A program made the translations under genes and the position numbers. A DNA stretch of 64,000 nucleotides from Rhodovulum strictum (lineage in GTDB: Bacteria; Pseudomonadota; Alphaproteobacteria; Rhodobacterales; Rhodobacteraceae), in assembly GCF_009649175.1 (NCBI RefSeq), contig NZ_WJPO01000002.1:124001-188000 (forward strand). Direction: 5' to 3'. The notes under the pieces are model-generated. The model did not search any database, was not told where the DNA came from, and worked only from the letters and a program-made list of their open reading frames with translations. Shown here one piece after another: positions 29,416 to 38,735 of this stretch (position 1 is its first letter; the number at the start of each line of letters is the position of its first letter).

Positions 29416-30789
29416 ATGGCCAAGTCGAAAAAGAAGATCGAGAAGAAGATCACCAAAGCCAAGGTCAAGCCGCTGAAGCGCGAGCTTGCCCGGCTGCGTC
29501 AGGAACTGGAATCGGCATCGGCCCCGGCCGCAGCGCCGGTGCGCGCCGCATCGCTGTCGCCGCTGGCACCCGCGGGCGGCTTTCCCGCCCTGCCGGTGAT
29601 CGCGGGCGCGGAATTCGCCGCGGCCGAGGCGGGCGTGCGCTACAAGGAGCGGCTGGACGTGATGCTGGCCCGCCTTGCGCCCGGCACGACGATCGCGGGG
29701 GCCTTCACCCGCTCGGCCACGCGCTCGGCGCCGGTGCTTGATTGCGAGGCCAAGATCGGCGCCAAGGCCGGGCCGCGGCAAGGCGCGGCGATTCTGGTGA
29801 ATTCGGGCAATTCCAATGCGTTCACCGGCGCGCGCGGCGTCGATTCCGTGCTGGCGATCTGCGCCGGTGTGGCACAGGCCGCAGGCGTGCCCGAGGCGCG
29901 CGTCTTCACCAGCTCGACCGGCGTGATCGGCGAACCGCTGCCGCATGAGAAGATCACGGCAGTCCTGGACGATCTGACCGCGCGGCTTTCGCCCGAGGGG
30001 CTGGCGCTGGCGGCGCGCGCGATCATGACGACCGACACCTTCCCCAAGGGCGCCAGCGCCACGGTCGAGATCGACGGGCAAGAGGTCAGGATCGCGGGCA
30101 TTGCCAAGGGTTCGGGCATGATCGCGCCCGACATGGCGACGATGCTGGTCTACATCTTCACCGATGCCCAGATCGCGCAGGTACCGTTGCAGCGGATGCT
30201 GAGCAAGCTGACCGATGAAACCTTCAACTGCATCACGGTCGATGGCGACACCTCGACCTCGGACACGCTCTTGCTGGCGGCCACGGGCAAATCCAGGGCG
30301 CCCGCGATCACCGACCTGCGCAGCGCCTCGGCCCGAATCTTTCAGGACGCATTGCGCGGCGTGATGCTGGATCTGGCGCAACAGGTAGTGCGCGACGGCG
30401 AGGGCGCGACGAAATTCGTCGAGATCGCGGTCACCGGCGCAGCCAGTGCCACCGACGCGAAAAAGGCCGCCATGGCGATTGCCAATTCGCCGCTGGTCAA
30501 GACCGCGCTCGCGGGCGAGGATCCGAACTGGGGCCGGATCGTGATGGCCGTGGGCAAATCCGGCGCCAAGGCCGACCGCGACCGGCTGTCGATCCGCTTC
30601 GGCGACATCCTTGTAGCCGAAAACGGCTGGGTCTCCGAAGGCTATGCCGAGGAAGCGGGCGCCGCCTACATGCGCCGCGACGAGTTGGTGATCGGCGTGG
30701 ATCTGGGCGTCGGCACGGGCGCGGCGACGGTCTGGACCTGCGATCTGACGCATCGCTATATCGACATCAACGCCGATTACCGCTCATGA
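29416..30789 (+). CDS. argJ: Bifunctional ornithine acetyltransferase/N-acetylglutamate synthase with a basic N-terminal extension
   Basis: A 457-aa enzyme of the cyclic arginine pathway. It contains the self-cleavage site MIAPDMATMLVY (Thr of ATML becomes the beta-subunit nucleophile), SGNSNAFTGARG and EDPNWGRIV. The first about 48 residues (starting MAKSKKKIEKKITKAKVK) are lysine-rich and then coiled-coil-like (RELARLRQELESA). I do not expect these in ArgJ, where the conserved part begins near SPLAP. GAGGGA five bases before ATG 29416 supports translation of the extension. Overlaps mutT by four bases. argG lies at 56452. Confidence 0.93.
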   Translation: MAKSKKKIEKKITKAKVKPLKRELARLRQELESASAPAAAPVRAASLSPLAPAGGFPALPVIAGAEFAAAEAGVRYKERLDVMLARLAPGTTIAGAFTRSATRSAPVLDCEAKIGAKAGPRQGAAILVNSGNSNAFTGARGVDSVLAICAGVAQAAGVPEARVFTSSTGVIGEPLPHEKITAVLDDLTARLSPEGLALAARAIMTTDTFPKGASATVEIDGQEVRIAGIAKGSGMIAPDMATMLVYIFTDAQIAQVPLQRMLSKLTDETFNCITVDGDTSTSDTLLLAATGKSRAPAITDLRSASARIFQDALRGVMLDLAQQVVRDGEGATKFVEIAVTGAASATDAKKAAMAIANSPLVKTALAGEDPNWGRIVMAVGKSGAKADRDRLSIRFGDILVAENGWVSEGYAEEAGAAYMRRDELVIGVDLGVGTGAATVWTCDLTHRYIDINADYRS

Positions 30790-31184
30790 AACTGGTGCTG
30801 GTCGCGGCCGTCGCGCTGGTGGATGCAGACGGCCGCGTGCTGCTCGCGCAGCGCCCCGAGGGCAAGTCGATGGCGGGGCTCTGGGAATTTCCCGGCGGCA
30901 AGGTCGAGCCCGGCGAAACGCCCGAGGCGGCGCTGATGCGCGAGTTGAAGGAAGAACTGGGCATCGACACCTGGGCCAGTTGCCTGGCCCCGCTGACCTT
31001 CGCCAGTCACAGCTACGAGGATTTCCACCTGCTGATGCCGCTGTTCATCTGCCGCAAATGGCAGGGCCAGCCGCATGGGCACGAGGGACAGGCGCTGGCC
31101 TGGGTCCGCGCCAATGACCTGCGCAGCTACCCGATGCCGCCCGCCGACCTGCCGCTGATCCCGATCCTGCGCGACTGGCTCTGA
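30786..31184 (+). CDS. mutT: 8-oxo-dGTP diphosphatase, MutT-type Nudix hydrolase
   Basis: A 132-aa enzyme removing oxidised dGTP. The Nudix box GKVEPGETPEAALMRELKEE (38-57) continues LGI, giving the full GX5EX7REUXEEXGU. AAVALVDADGRVLLAQRPEG before it, WEFPGG, and the C-terminal ALAWVRANDL are typical of MutT. ATG overlaps the argJ stop (ATGA), a pairing I recall from Rhodobacteraceae. Function is family-based; other Nudix substrates are possible. Confidence 0.9.
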   Translation: MKLVLVAAVALVDADGRVLLAQRPEGKSMAGLWEFPGGKVEPGETPEAALMRELKEELGIDTWASCLAPLTFASHSYEDFHLLMPLFICRKWQGQPHGHEGQALAWVRANDLRSYPMPPADLPLIPILRDWL

Positions 31185-31242
31185 GCCAGCAGCGCGCCGG
31201 GGACAAGCGGAAATCCGCGCATCCGCGACCCCTGCGACGAAA

Positions 31243-31256
31243 TTAAATTTCTTTAA
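31243..31256. promoter_or_regulatory. AT-rich TTAA-N6-TTAA element
   Basis: Two TTAA half-sites separated by six bases lie in the AT-rich gap 31185-31291 upstream of the 49-aa ORF. CtrA boxes normally have seven bases between half-sites, so this is at best a weak candidate; it may simply be an UP-like promoter element. Confidence 0.25.
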
Positions 31257-31291
31257 GAGAGTCGCCCAAGTTACGACAGAATTGTATCCGA

Positions 31292-31441
31292 ATGAAGGAC
31301 GGACTGATGATCCTGACAATTGTGCTGGGCTCGTGCGTGTCGGTTCAAGGTTCATTTGTGGCGCGTCAGCCGGACGGTCGCATCGTTGTTCGTGTCGGCA
31401 ATCGGCTTTTCACGGGCAAGCCGGTCAACAAGGCCGCCTGA
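31292..31441 (+). CDS. Small hydrophobic/basic protein, 49 aa, unknown
   Basis: The ORF encodes an N-terminal hydrophobic segment (LMILTIVLGSCVSVQGSF) then a basic tail (VARQPDGRIVVRVGNRLFTG) ending PVNKAA. It has its own AT-rich upstream region and is followed by a convergent terminator, both signs of a real gene. A second in-frame ATG at residue 6 is an alternative start. I recall similar short proteins near infB in Rhodobacteraceae, but no function. Predicted membrane-associated or lipoprotein-like (LGSC resembles a lipobox). Confidence 0.55.
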   Translation: MKDGLMILTIVLGSCVSVQGSFVARQPDGRIVVRVGNRLFTGKPVNKAA

Positions 31442-31469
31442 GGCACCATTCCTCGGTGATCCAACAAAC

Positions 31470-31496
31470 AAGGGGCGCCCTGTGGACGCCCCTTTT
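31470..31496. terminator. Bidirectional terminator between the 49-aa ORF and infB
   Basis: Stem AAGGGGCG / CGCCCCTT (31470-31477 with 31487-31494) with a 9-base loop. It is followed by TT on the plus strand and by TTGTTTGTTGG-like sequence on the minus strand. It serves both the small ORF and the infB operon. Confidence 0.8.
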
Positions 31497-31517
31497 CGCG
31501 TTGGCATGGCAAAAGGA

Positions 31518-34055
31518 TCAAACGAGCGTGCGCTCGACCTCCTGACGCTCGAAGATCTCGATGATGTCGCCCTGGCGGACATCGTCGTAATTCTCGAAGG
31601 CCATGCCGCATTCCTGGCCGGACTGGACCTCGGACACCTCGTCCTTGAAGCGTTTCAGCGTCTTCAGCGTGCCCTGGTGGATCACCACGTTGTCGCGCAG
31701 CAGACGCACGCCCGCGGACCGGCGCGCCACCCCTTCGGTGACCAGGCAGCCAGCAACCTTGCCGACATTCGACACCTTGAAGACCTCGCGGATCTGGGCG
31801 TAGCCGATAAAGGTCTCGCGGATCTCGGCCGACAGAAGCCCGCTTGCCGCAGCCTTCACATCATCCACCAGATCGTAGATCACGCTGTAATAGCGGATCT
31901 CGACGCCTTTCTGGTTGGCGGCGTTCCGCGCGGGCGTGTTGGCGCGGACGTTGAAGCCCATGATCGGGGCACCCGACGCCTCGGCCAGACCCACATCGGT
32001 CTCGGTGATCGCGCCGACACCGGCATGCAGCACGCGCACGCGCACTTCCTCGTTGCCGATCTTCTCCATCGCCTGCACGATCGCCTCGGCCGAGCCCTGA
32101 ACGTCGGCCTTGACCAGAATGGGCAGCTCGGCAACGTTCGCGTCGTCCTTGGCCTTGGCCATGAGCTGTTCCAGCGTCGTGGCAGCCCCGGCGGCAGCGC
32201 GCTTTTCCTTGGCCTTCGACTCGCGGTATTCGGCGATCTCGCGCGCCTGGGCCTCGGTCTCGACCACGTTCAGAACATCGCCCGCCTCGGGCGTGCCGTT
32301 CAGGCCCAGCACCTCGACCGGCACCGAGGGTCCGGCTTCCTCGACGCGCTCGCCCTTGTCGTTGATCAGCGCGCGGACCTTGCCCCATTGCTCGCCCACG
32401 ACAAAGATATCGCCGCGTTTCAGCGTGCCCTTCTGGACCAGAACGGTCGCGACCGGGCCACGGCCCACGTCAAGCTGCGCCTCGATCACCGCACCTTCGG
32501 CCGCGCGGTTCGGATTCGCCTTGAGTTCAAGGATCTCGGCCTGAAGGGCAATCGCCTCCAGCAACTCGTCCAGCCCCTGGCCGGTCAGCGCCGAAACCTC
32601 GACATCCTGCACCTCGCCCGACATCTGCTCGACCACGACCTCGTGCTGCAACAGGTCGGTGCGCACCTTGGTCGGGTTGGCCGAGGGCTTGTCGATCTTG
32701 TTGATCGCCACGATCATCGGCACCTTGGCGGCCTTGGCGTGGTTGATCGCCTCGACCGTCTGCGGCATCACCGCGTCATCGGCCGCAACGACAAGCACCA
32801 CGATATCGGTGACCTGCGCCCCGCGCGCCCGCATCGAGGTAAAGGCCGCGTGGCCCGGCGTGTCGAGGAAGGTCAGCCTGGCGCCGCCATCGGTCAGCAC
32901 CTGATAGGCACCGATATGCTGGGTGATGCCGCCCGCTTCGGAGGCGACGACCTTGGCATTTCGGATCGCGTCCAGCAGCGAGGTCTTGCCGTGGTCGACG
33001 TGACCCATGATCGTGATGACCGGCGGACGCGGCAGCAGATCCTCGGGATTGTCTTCCAGCGAGTCGATCACGTCCTCGACATCGGCATCCGACACCCGCT
33101 GAACGCGGTGGCCGAATTCCTCGATGATGAGTTCCGCGGTATCGGCGTCGATGGTCTGGTTCTGGGTGACCATCATGCCGTTCTGCATCAGCGCCTTGAC
33201 CACATCGGCCACGCGCTCTGCCATGCGGTTGGCAAGCTCGGAAACCACGATCTGTTCGGGCAGCTGGACATCGCGCACGACCTTTTCGCGCGTGTCGCCG
33301 CGGCCCATCGCCTTCTGGCGCATCCGTTCCTGCTTGCGCTTCATCGCGGCCAGCGACCGCTGGCGGCCGCCTTCGCCGCCATCCAGCGCCTGGTTCAGCG
33401 TCAGCTTGCCGGCGCGGCGGCTGTCATCCTTGGCCTTGGTGCGGGCCTGACGGTCGTCAGTGCGCTCGCGCTCGCGGTCGGTCTTGCGCGGGGCCGAAGC
33501 CGCCTTGGCGGCCGCGGCGGCGGCCTTGGCCGGATCGGTCTCGACAACGGCAGCCGGAGGAGCGGCAGCGGGCGCAGGTGCCGGAGCGGCGGCCTTGGCG
33601 GCCTTGGCGGCCTTGTCCGCGTCCTTGCGACGGCGCTCGTTCTCTTCCTCCTCGGCCTTGCGGCGGGCGGCTTCCTCGATCTCGCGCTGTTCGCGTTCCT
33701 TGGCCTCGGCCTCATCGCGGCGGCGCTGGCGCTCTTCCTCGCGCTGGCGCTCGTCGGCCAGACGCTGCGCGGCTTCTTCGGCCTCGCGCGCCCTGGCGGC
33801 CTGAAGGGCCTTCAGACGGCGCTCCATCTCGGCATCGGAAATCCCGGCCGGGCGCTTGGCCGGGTCGCCACCCGACACGCCCGCGGGAGAACCCGCACCG
33901 GATTTCGCGGCACCGGGCTTGGGCACGACGACGCGCTTGCGCTTCGTCTCGACGACAACGCTTTTGGTCCGGCCGTGGCTGAAGCTCTGCTTCACCTGGC
34001 CGGATCGCGAGCCGCCGCGCAACCCCAGTGTCTTCTTGCCGTCAGTATCGTCCAT
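31518..34055 (-). CDS. infB: Translation initiation factor IF-2
   Basis: An 845-aa GTPase that places fMet-tRNA on the 30S subunit. A long Ala/Lys/Glu/Arg-rich N-terminal region (about 50-230) is followed by the G domain: [15 protein letters not shown] (about 350-364), DTPGHAAF and NKIDKP. Domains II-IV follow to the end [13 protein letters not shown] 34055 ([10 protein letters not shown]) is seven bases after the RNA-binding protein gene and gives the family N-terminus. Last gene of the rimP-nusA-ylxR-infB operon. Confidence 0.97.
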   Translation of the reverse strand: MDDTDGKKTLGLRGGSRSGQVKQSFSHGRTKSVVVETKRKRVVVPKPGAAKSGAGSPAGVSGGDPAKRPAGISDAEMERRLKALQAARAREAEEAAQRLADERQREEERQRRRDEAEAKEREQREIEEAARRKAEEEENERRRKDADKAAKAAKAAAPAPAPAAAPPAAVVETDPAKAAAAAAKAASAPRKTDRERERTDDRQARTKAKDDSRRAGKLTLNQALDGGEGGRQRSLAAMKRKQERMRQKAMGRGDTREKVVRDVQLPEQIVVSELANRMAERVADVVKALMQNGMMVTQNQTIDADTAELIIEEFGHRVQRVSDADVEDVIDSLEDNPEDLLPRPPVITIMGHVDHGKTSLLDAIRNAKVVASEAGGITQHIGAYQVLTDGGARLTFLDTPGHAAFTSMRARGAQVTDIVVLVVAADDAVMPQTVEAINHAKAAKVPMIVAINKIDKPSANPTKVRTDLLQHEVVVEQMSGEVQDVEVSALTGQGLDELLEAIALQAEILELKANPNRAAEGAVIEAQLDVGRGPVATVLVQKGTLKRGDIFVVGEQWGKVRALINDKGERVEEAGPSVPVEVLGLNGTPEAGDVLNVVETEAQAREIAEYRESKAKEKRAAAGAATTLEQLMAKAKDDANVAELPILVKADVQGSAEAIVQAMEKIGNEEVRVRVLHAGVGAITETDVGLAEASGAPIMGFNVRANTPARNAANQKGVEIRYYSVIYDLVDDVKAAASGLLSAEIRETFIGYAQIREVFKVSNVGKVAGCLVTEGVARRSAGVRLLRDNVVIHQGTLKTLKRFKDEVSEVQSGQECGMAFENYDDVRQGDIIEIFERQEVERTLV

Positions 34056-34062
34056 AAGGCCT

Positions 34063-34692
34063 TCAACCCTTTCCGGGGGCCTCGCCCCCGATCTTCGTGC
34101 GGATGCCCGAAAGCTTGGCTGCATCCTCTACTACACGTTCCGTGAGTCCGCCAGCCGCAAGCGCGCCATGTATCACATGTTCGCGGCCGAAAGCCAAACC
34201 GATTTCCCCGGCCGTCAGACAGCCGATATATGCGCCCTCGCGTCGCGGGGGCCTGAGCTTCGTCTTGCCCCGCTCGGACCCGTCGCTGGCCTGGACCAGA
34301 ACCGCGGCCTGGCCGCTGTCAAGCCAGCCCTTGACCTTCTCGTATCCGGCCACCGCCTGCCCGGCCTTGCGCGCCAGCGACAGCCCCTCGACCACGCGGC
34401 GCAACAGCCCCGCCTCGACCAGATCGACCAGACCTTCGGGCAGGGTGACCTGCCGCTTTGCCGCCCGTGCGAACAGCCGCTTCTGGATCGCCAGCTCCAG
34501 CGCCGCCCGGTCCGCCGCGACCCAGATGCCCCGGCCGGGCAGCTTGCCCGCAAGGTCTGGCACGATCCCGTCATCGGGGCCCACGACAAAGCGGATCAGC
34601 CCCGCCTTGAGCTGAACCTCGCCGGTGGCGATGCAGCGCCGTTCCGGCTCGGTCGCGGCTGTCCGCGCGCCTGCTCGGCCCATGTCACCCAT
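34063..34692 (-). CDS. YlxR (DUF448)/L7Ae-like RNA-binding protein
   Basis: A 209-aa two-domain protein. The N-terminal YlxR domain has [18 protein letters not shown] and [16 protein letters not shown]. The C-terminal ribosomal L7Ae-like part has [19 protein letters not shown]. This is the conserved alphaproteobacterial gene between nusA and infB. I chose ATG 34692, 13 bases after the nusA stop; ATG 34683 is equally possible, and further upstream codons overlap nusA. Probably binds structured RNA; the biochemical role is unsettled. Confidence 0.9.
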   Translation of the reverse strand: MGDMGRAGARTAATEPERRCIATGEVQLKAGLIRFVVGPDDGIVPDLAGKLPGRGIWVAADRAALELAIQKRLFARAAKRQVTLPEGLVDLVEAGLLRRVVEGLSLARKAGQAVAGYEKVKGWLDSGQAAVLVQASDGSERGKTKLRPPRREGAYIGCLTAGEIGLAFGREHVIHGALAAGGLTERVVEDAAKLSGIRTKIGGEAPGKG

Positions 34693-34705
34693 CCCGGGCC
34701 TGGGA

Positions 34706-36310
34706 TCAGGCCCCGGCCTCCTCTTCGCCGTCTTCGTCCTCGCCCTCAAGCTCGGTGGGATCGACCCAGCCCAGCATGACACGCGCGGTCATCACCAGAT
34801 TCTGCGCCTCTTCGAGAGAGACGTCGAACTTTTCAAGCAGGCCCTCGTCCTTGACCCGCTCGCCATCGACGGTGGTCCAGCCGCCGGCCAGTTCCCAATC
34901 GGCGCAGGTGGCGAAATCTTCCAGCGTCTTGACCCCGTCCTCGGCCAGCGCCTCGATCATCTGGGGCGTCAGGCCCTCGAACTCGATCAGGCTGTCCTCG
35001 ACGCCCAGTTCGCGCGCATGTTCCAGCGCCTTGCGGTTCTGTTCTTCCAGATGGTCGCGGGCGCGGGCCTGAAGCTCGCTTGCGGTGCTTTCGTCGACGC
35101 CCTCGATCACCAGAAGCTCGTCCAGATCGACATAGGCGACCTCTTCGAGATTGGTGAAGCCCTCGGAGACCAGAAGCTGGGCAAAGAACTCGTCCAGATC
35201 GAGCGTGTCCATGAACAGCCGCGTGCGTTCCTCGAACTCGGCCTGACGGCGCTGGCTTTCCTCGGCCTCGGTCATGATGTCGATGTCAAGCCCGGTCAGC
35301 TGGCTGGCCAGCCGCACGTTCTGGCCGCGACGGCCGATGGCCAGCGAAAGCTGCTCGTCCGGCACCACAACGTCGATCTTGCCCGCCTCCTCGTCGATCA
35401 CGACCTTGGTGACCTCGGCGGGTTGCAGCGCGTTCACGAGGAAGGTGGCCTGATCCTCGTTCCACGGGATGATGTCGATCTTTTCGCCCTGCAACTCGTT
35501 CACAACGGCCTGCACGCGGCTGCCGCGCATGCCGACGCAGGCGCCGACCGGGTCGATCGAGTTGTCATAGGAAATCACGGCGATCTTGGCGCGCGAGCCG
35601 GGGTCGCGGGCGACGGCCTTGATCTCGATGATGCCGTCATAGATTTCCGGCACTTCCATCTTGAACAGTTCCGCCATGAACTCGGGCGCGGTGCGCGACA
35701 GGAACACCTGCGGGCCGCGCGTCTCGCGGCGGACATCCTTGATGTAGCAGCGCACGCGGTCGTTCGGGCGATAGCTTTCGCGGCCGATCTTTTCGTTCCG
35801 GCGCAGGATGCCCTCGCCCCGGCCGATATCGACGATGACGTTGCCGTATTCCTCGCGCTTGACGACACCGTTGATGATCGTCCCGGCGCGGTCCTTGAAT
35901 TCCTCGTATTGCCGGTCGCGCTCGGCCTCGCGCACCTTTTGCAGGATCACCTGCTTGGCGCTTTGCGCGGCGATCCGGCCCATTTCCACCGGCGGCACCT
36001 CATCCACGATGGTGTCGCCGATCTGCGGATTGTCGAGATACTGCTTGGCCTGCGCGACGGTCAGCTGGGCCTGGTAATTCTCGACCTCTTCATCGGCGAC
36101 GACGGTGCGCACCCGGGTAAAGGTCGCGCGGCCGGTCTTGCGGTCAATCGACACGCGGATGTCCATTTCCGAGCCGTAGCGCGACTTGGCGGCCCGGGCG
36201 AGGCTTTCCTCCATCGCCTGAACGACCAGATCGGGGTCGATCATCTTCTCGCGCGCCACCGCTTCGGCGGTCTGAAGCAGTTCAAGCTGGTTGGCAGAGG
36301 TAATCGCCAT
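34706..36310 (-). CDS. nusA: Transcription termination/antitermination factor NusA
   Basis: A 534-aa RNA-polymerase-binding factor. N-terminal RNAP-binding domain (1-125), S1 domain with INGVVKREEYGNVIVDIG, and KH domains with GACVGMRGSRVQAVVNEL and LAIGRRGQNVRLASQLTG. Two C-terminal helix-hairpin repeats (LVSEGFTNLEEVAYVD and later LAEDGVKTLEDFA) are followed by an acidic tail. Three bases separate it from rimP. In E. coli NusA represses its own operon, which makes the terminator-like hairpin upstream of rimP interesting. Confidence 0.97.
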   Translation of the reverse strand: MAITSANQLELLQTAEAVAREKMIDPDLVVQAMEESLARAAKSRYGSEMDIRVSIDRKTGRATFTRVRTVVADEEVENYQAQLTVAQAKQYLDNPQIGDTIVDEVPPVEMGRIAAQSAKQVILQKVREAERDRQYEEFKDRAGTIINGVVKREEYGNVIVDIGRGEGILRRNEKIGRESYRPNDRVRCYIKDVRRETRGPQVFLSRTAPEFMAELFKMEVPEIYDGIIEIKAVARDPGSRAKIAVISYDNSIDPVGACVGMRGSRVQAVVNELQGEKIDIIPWNEDQATFLVNALQPAEVTKVVIDEEAGKIDVVVPDEQLSLAIGRRGQNVRLASQLTGLDIDIMTEAEESQRRQAEFEERTRLFMDTLDLDEFFAQLLVSEGFTNLEEVAYVDLDELLVIEGVDESTASELQARARDHLEEQNRKALEHARELGVEDSLIEFEGLTPQMIEALAEDGVKTLEDFATCADWELAGGWTTVDGERVKDEGLLEKFDVSLEEAQNLVMTARVMLGWVDPTELEGEDEDGEEEAGA

Positions 36311-36313
36311 GTC

Positions 36314-36907
36314 TCAGTCCTCCTGCGGGACGGAACCCTCGTCCGTCTCGATCTCGTCAAATGCGCTCTCGTCGATGATACCGGCGGCCTTGCGGGCGCG
36401 CAGCATCTCGCGGATCAGCTCGTCGGTCAGCACCAGCTTGGCGTCCGACAACCACTCGTAGTCCAGCCCGATGGTCACCGGCTCGCCCTCGGGGCCGTCG
36501 ATCTCGATCAGCACCTCGCCATCCTCGACACCGGCCAGCACGCCCTTGAAGCGGCGGCGGCCGTCGATCATCTCGGTCGTCTCGATCTTTGCCTCATACC
36601 CTTCCCAGGCTTCGAAATCCTTGAGCCGGGTCAAGGGCCGGTCGATGCCGGGGCTGGACACTTCCAGCGTATAGGCATCCTCCAGCGGATCCTCGACATC
36701 CAGCACGGCCGAGACGGCGGTCAAGATGCGGGCGCATTCGTCCACCTCGATCCCGCCCTCGGGGCGTTCGGCCATGATCTGAAGGGTCTTGGTCTTGCCG
36801 CCCATCAGCCGGATGCGCACCAACTCGAACCCCAGCCCCTCGATCACGGGGGTCAGGATCCCGGCGAGGCGCCGGTCAATGGCCGTCTTGGCGATAAGGT
36901 CGGACAT
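36314..36907 (-). CDS. rimP: Ribosome maturation factor RimP
   Basis: A 197-aa 30S-assembly factor. [40 protein letters not shown] and [16 protein letters not shown] are the family motifs. ATG 36907 has GGA seven bases upstream and gives the expected N-terminus. First gene of the operon to infB. Its start lies only 15 bases downstream of the T-run of an intrinsic terminator on the same strand, so transcripts must read through that hairpin. Confidence 0.95.
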   Translation of the reverse strand: MSDLIAKTAIDRRLAGILTPVIEGLGFELVRIRLMGGKTKTLQIMAERPEGGIEVDECARILTAVSAVLDVEDPLEDAYTLEVSSPGIDRPLTRLKDFEAWEGYEAKIETTEMIDGRRRFKGVLAGVEDGEVLIEIDGPEGEPVTIGLDYEWLSDAKLVLTDELIREMLRARKAAGIIDESAFDEIETDEGSVPQED

Positions 36908-36922
36908 GGCAGTTCCAGACAC

Positions 36923-36945
36923 AAAAAAACGGGCCAACGGCCCGT
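36923..36945 (-). terminator. Intrinsic terminator/attenuator hairpin in the rimP leader
   Basis: Minus-strand stem ACGGGCC / GGCCCGT (7 bp, 3-base loop, 36929-36945) followed by seven T (36929-36923). It stands between a promoter (37002-37030) and the rimP ATG. This is too close to rimP for any further promoter. Confidence 0.85.
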
Positions 36946-37001
36946 GCGAAACTCACCGGTGGAGGATCGGGTGTGGAGGCCGAACCGCCGTTGTTGAAGT
37001 G

Positions 37002-37030
37002 GATATAGGCGCAATGGCCGCAACCTGCAA
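37002..37030 (-). promoter_or_regulatory. Promoter for rimP-nusA-ylxR-infB
   Basis: Minus strand: -35 TTGCAG (37025-37030), 17-base spacer and -10 TATATC (37002-37007). The predicted start near 36995 gives a leader of about 88 bases that contains the hairpin at 36923-36945. Confidence 0.55.
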
Positions 37031-37051
37031 GGAGATTGTGTCGCGGGCGGA

Positions 37052-37678
37052 TCAGCTCTGCTTGCGCGCGATCAGAAACAGCGCGGAACGCCCGCCGGGG
37101 GGCAGCCAGTCCTCGACGATCTCGAACCCGGCGGCGCGGATATCGGCGCGAAGCTGGTCTTCGGTCAGGAAGTTGAACAGCGGCAGCAGGCGCAGCGCGT
37201 GGCCCGTGCGGACAATGGCGCGGAACAGCACGGGCGCGCGCGCTGCGCAGGCGGTGGACGAGACGAACGCGCCGCCGGGTTTCAGCATGCGGTGGATGCG
37301 CGCCAGCGCGCCGGGGCGATCGGGCAGCAGGTGCAGCACGTTATGCGCCATCACCATGTCCCAGGCGCCGGGCGTGTCGGGCATGTCCTCGAGGCTGGCA
37401 ACTTCGAAGGTGACATTGCCGATCCCTTCGGCCGCGGCCTTGTCGCGCGCAATCGCGATCATGTTGGCGGAACAGTCGATGGCGGTGACATGGCCCGCAT
37501 GGGGCGCGTGGTTCAGCGCGGTCGTGCCGGTGCCGCAGCCAAGCTCGAACACCCGCGCGCCGGGGGCCAGGTAGGCGCGGGTCATCGCCAGCTTGCGTTC
37601 ATAGCTGTCCGGGTCGCGCAGCTTCATGCGCGCATAGCGCGGCGCGATCCTGTCCCAGAAGCGGATATTGATGCTCAC
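37052..37678 (-). CDS. Class I SAM-dependent methyltransferase
   Basis: A 208-aa protein. SAM motif I is VFELGCGTGTTALNHA, followed by AIDCSANMIAIAR, the motif IV region DMVMAHNVLHLLPD and LKPGGAFVSS. The C-terminal part (TEDQLRADIRAAGFEIVEDWLP) is of the UbiE/Methyltransf_11 kind. Start GTG 37678 overlaps the stop of the proline iminopeptidase (GTGA). The substrate cannot be assigned; small molecules or lipids are typical for this group. Confidence 0.85.
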   Translation of the reverse strand: MSINIRFWDRIAPRYARMKLRDPDSYERKLAMTRAYLAPGARVFELGCGTGTTALNHAPHAGHVTAIDCSANMIAIARDKAAAEGIGNVTFEVASLEDMPDTPGAWDMVMAHNVLHLLPDRPGALARIHRMLKPGGAFVSSTACAARAPVLFRAIVRTGHALRLLPLFNFLTEDQLRADIRAAGFEIVEDWLPPGGRSALFLIARKQS

Positions 37679-38664
37679 AGTCCCAATGCCGCCGCTTGCC
37701 GCTGCACGCCGCGCATGGTGCGCACCAGTTCGGCGCTGATCCCGGGTTCGGACAGCGCATGCCCGGCCAGCGGCACCATCCGCAGATCCGCCCGGCCCCA
37801 CCGCTCGGCCAGAGCCCAGGCCGAGGCGGGCGGGCAGACCATGTCATAGCGGCCCTGCACGATGGTCGCCGGGATATGCGCGATCAGCGGGATGTCCTGC
37901 AAAAGCTGCCCGTCGCGGTCCAGAAAGCCGCGGTTGCGGAAATAGTGATTCTCGAGCCGCGCAAAGGCCCGGGCGTAATCGGCCGGTGCCTCGCCCAGCG
38001 GGCCGTCATGGTCGATCGAGGCCAGCGCGTTTTCCCACGACGCCCAGGCGCGCGCATAACGGGTTTCCAGCATCAGGTCGCCCGAGAACAGCCGGCGGTG
38101 ATAGGCCTCGATCATGTCGCCGCGCTCGTCCATCGGGATCATCTCGGCAAAACGCGCCCAGAGATCGGGCCAGAACTGCCCCGCGCCGCCGCCATAGAAC
38201 CAGTCAAGTTCGGCCTGCGTCATCAGGAACACGCCGCGCAGCGCCAGATAGGCCACGCGGTCGGGATGCGTCTGGGCGTAGATCAGCGCAAGCGTGGCCC
38301 CCCAGCTGCCGCCGAACAGGATCCAGCGGTCGATGCCCAGCGCCGTGCGGATCGTCTCGATATCCTGCACCAGATGCCAGGTGGTGTTGGCCGTGACGCT
38401 GGCATGGGGCCGCGACCGGCCGCAGCCGCGCTGGTCGAACAGGATGACGCGGAATTCCTCGGGGTCGAAATAGCGCCGCATCGCCGGGCTGCACCCGCCG
38501 CCCGGACCGCCATGCAGCACCACAACCGGGATCCCCTTGGGATGGCCGCATTGCTCGACATAGATGCGATGCCCGTCGCCAACATCCAGCATCCGCTGGT
38601 CGAACGGATCGAGCGGCGGGTAAAGAAGTTGCGATGCGCGCTTTTGGCCTGCGGATTTGTCCAT
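37675..38664 (-). CDS. pip: Proline iminopeptidase (prolyl aminopeptidase)
   Basis: A 329-aa alpha/beta-hydrolase releasing N-terminal proline. The oxyanion motif is [14 protein letters not shown], the nucleophile elbow [10 protein letters not shown] (Ser), then FDQRGCGRS and [12 protein letters not shown] (Asp). The catalytic His lies in [10 protein letters not shown]. Start ATG 38664 gives the family N-terminus ([10 protein letters not shown]). No Shine-Dalgarno precedes it and a -10 element ends only eight bases upstream, so the mRNA may be leaderless. Coupled to the downstream methyltransferase. Confidence 0.93.
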   Translation of the reverse strand: MDKSAGQKRASQLLYPPLDPFDQRMLDVGDGHRIYVEQCGHPKGIPVVVLHGGPGGGCSPAMRRYFDPEEFRVILFDQRGCGRSRPHASVTANTTWHLVQDIETIRTALGIDRWILFGGSWGATLALIYAQTHPDRVAYLALRGVFLMTQAELDWFYGGGAGQFWPDLWARFAEMIPMDERGDMIEAYHRRLFSGDLMLETRYARAWASWENALASIDHDGPLGEAPADYARAFARLENHYFRNRGFLDRDGQLLQDIPLIAHIPATIVQGRYDMVCPPASAWALAERWGRADLRMVPLAGHALSEPGISAELVRTMRGVQRQAAALGL

Positions 38665-38672
38665 GCGCCGAC

Positions 38673-38700
38673 TATATAACGCCTCAGCCGCCCGCCCCAA
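38673..38700 (-). promoter_or_regulatory. Candidate promoter for pip (leaderless or nearly so)
   Basis: Minus strand: -35 TTGGGG (38695-38700), 16-base spacer and -10 TATATA (38673-38678). The expected start point falls within about three bases of the pip ATG at 38664. Confidence 0.45.
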
Positions 38701-38735
38701 GGGCGTTGAGACAGAAGACAGGAACGGAGCGCCCG

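Noticed and set aside
29416-29560. Basic N-terminus of ArgJ as a separate small gene
   Set aside because: No stop codon or second ribosome site separates it from the catalytic part, so it is a single reading frame.
31320-34145. Long open frame antisense to infB
   Set aside because: A shadow of IF-2 codon bias with no domain and low-complexity Leu/Gly runs.
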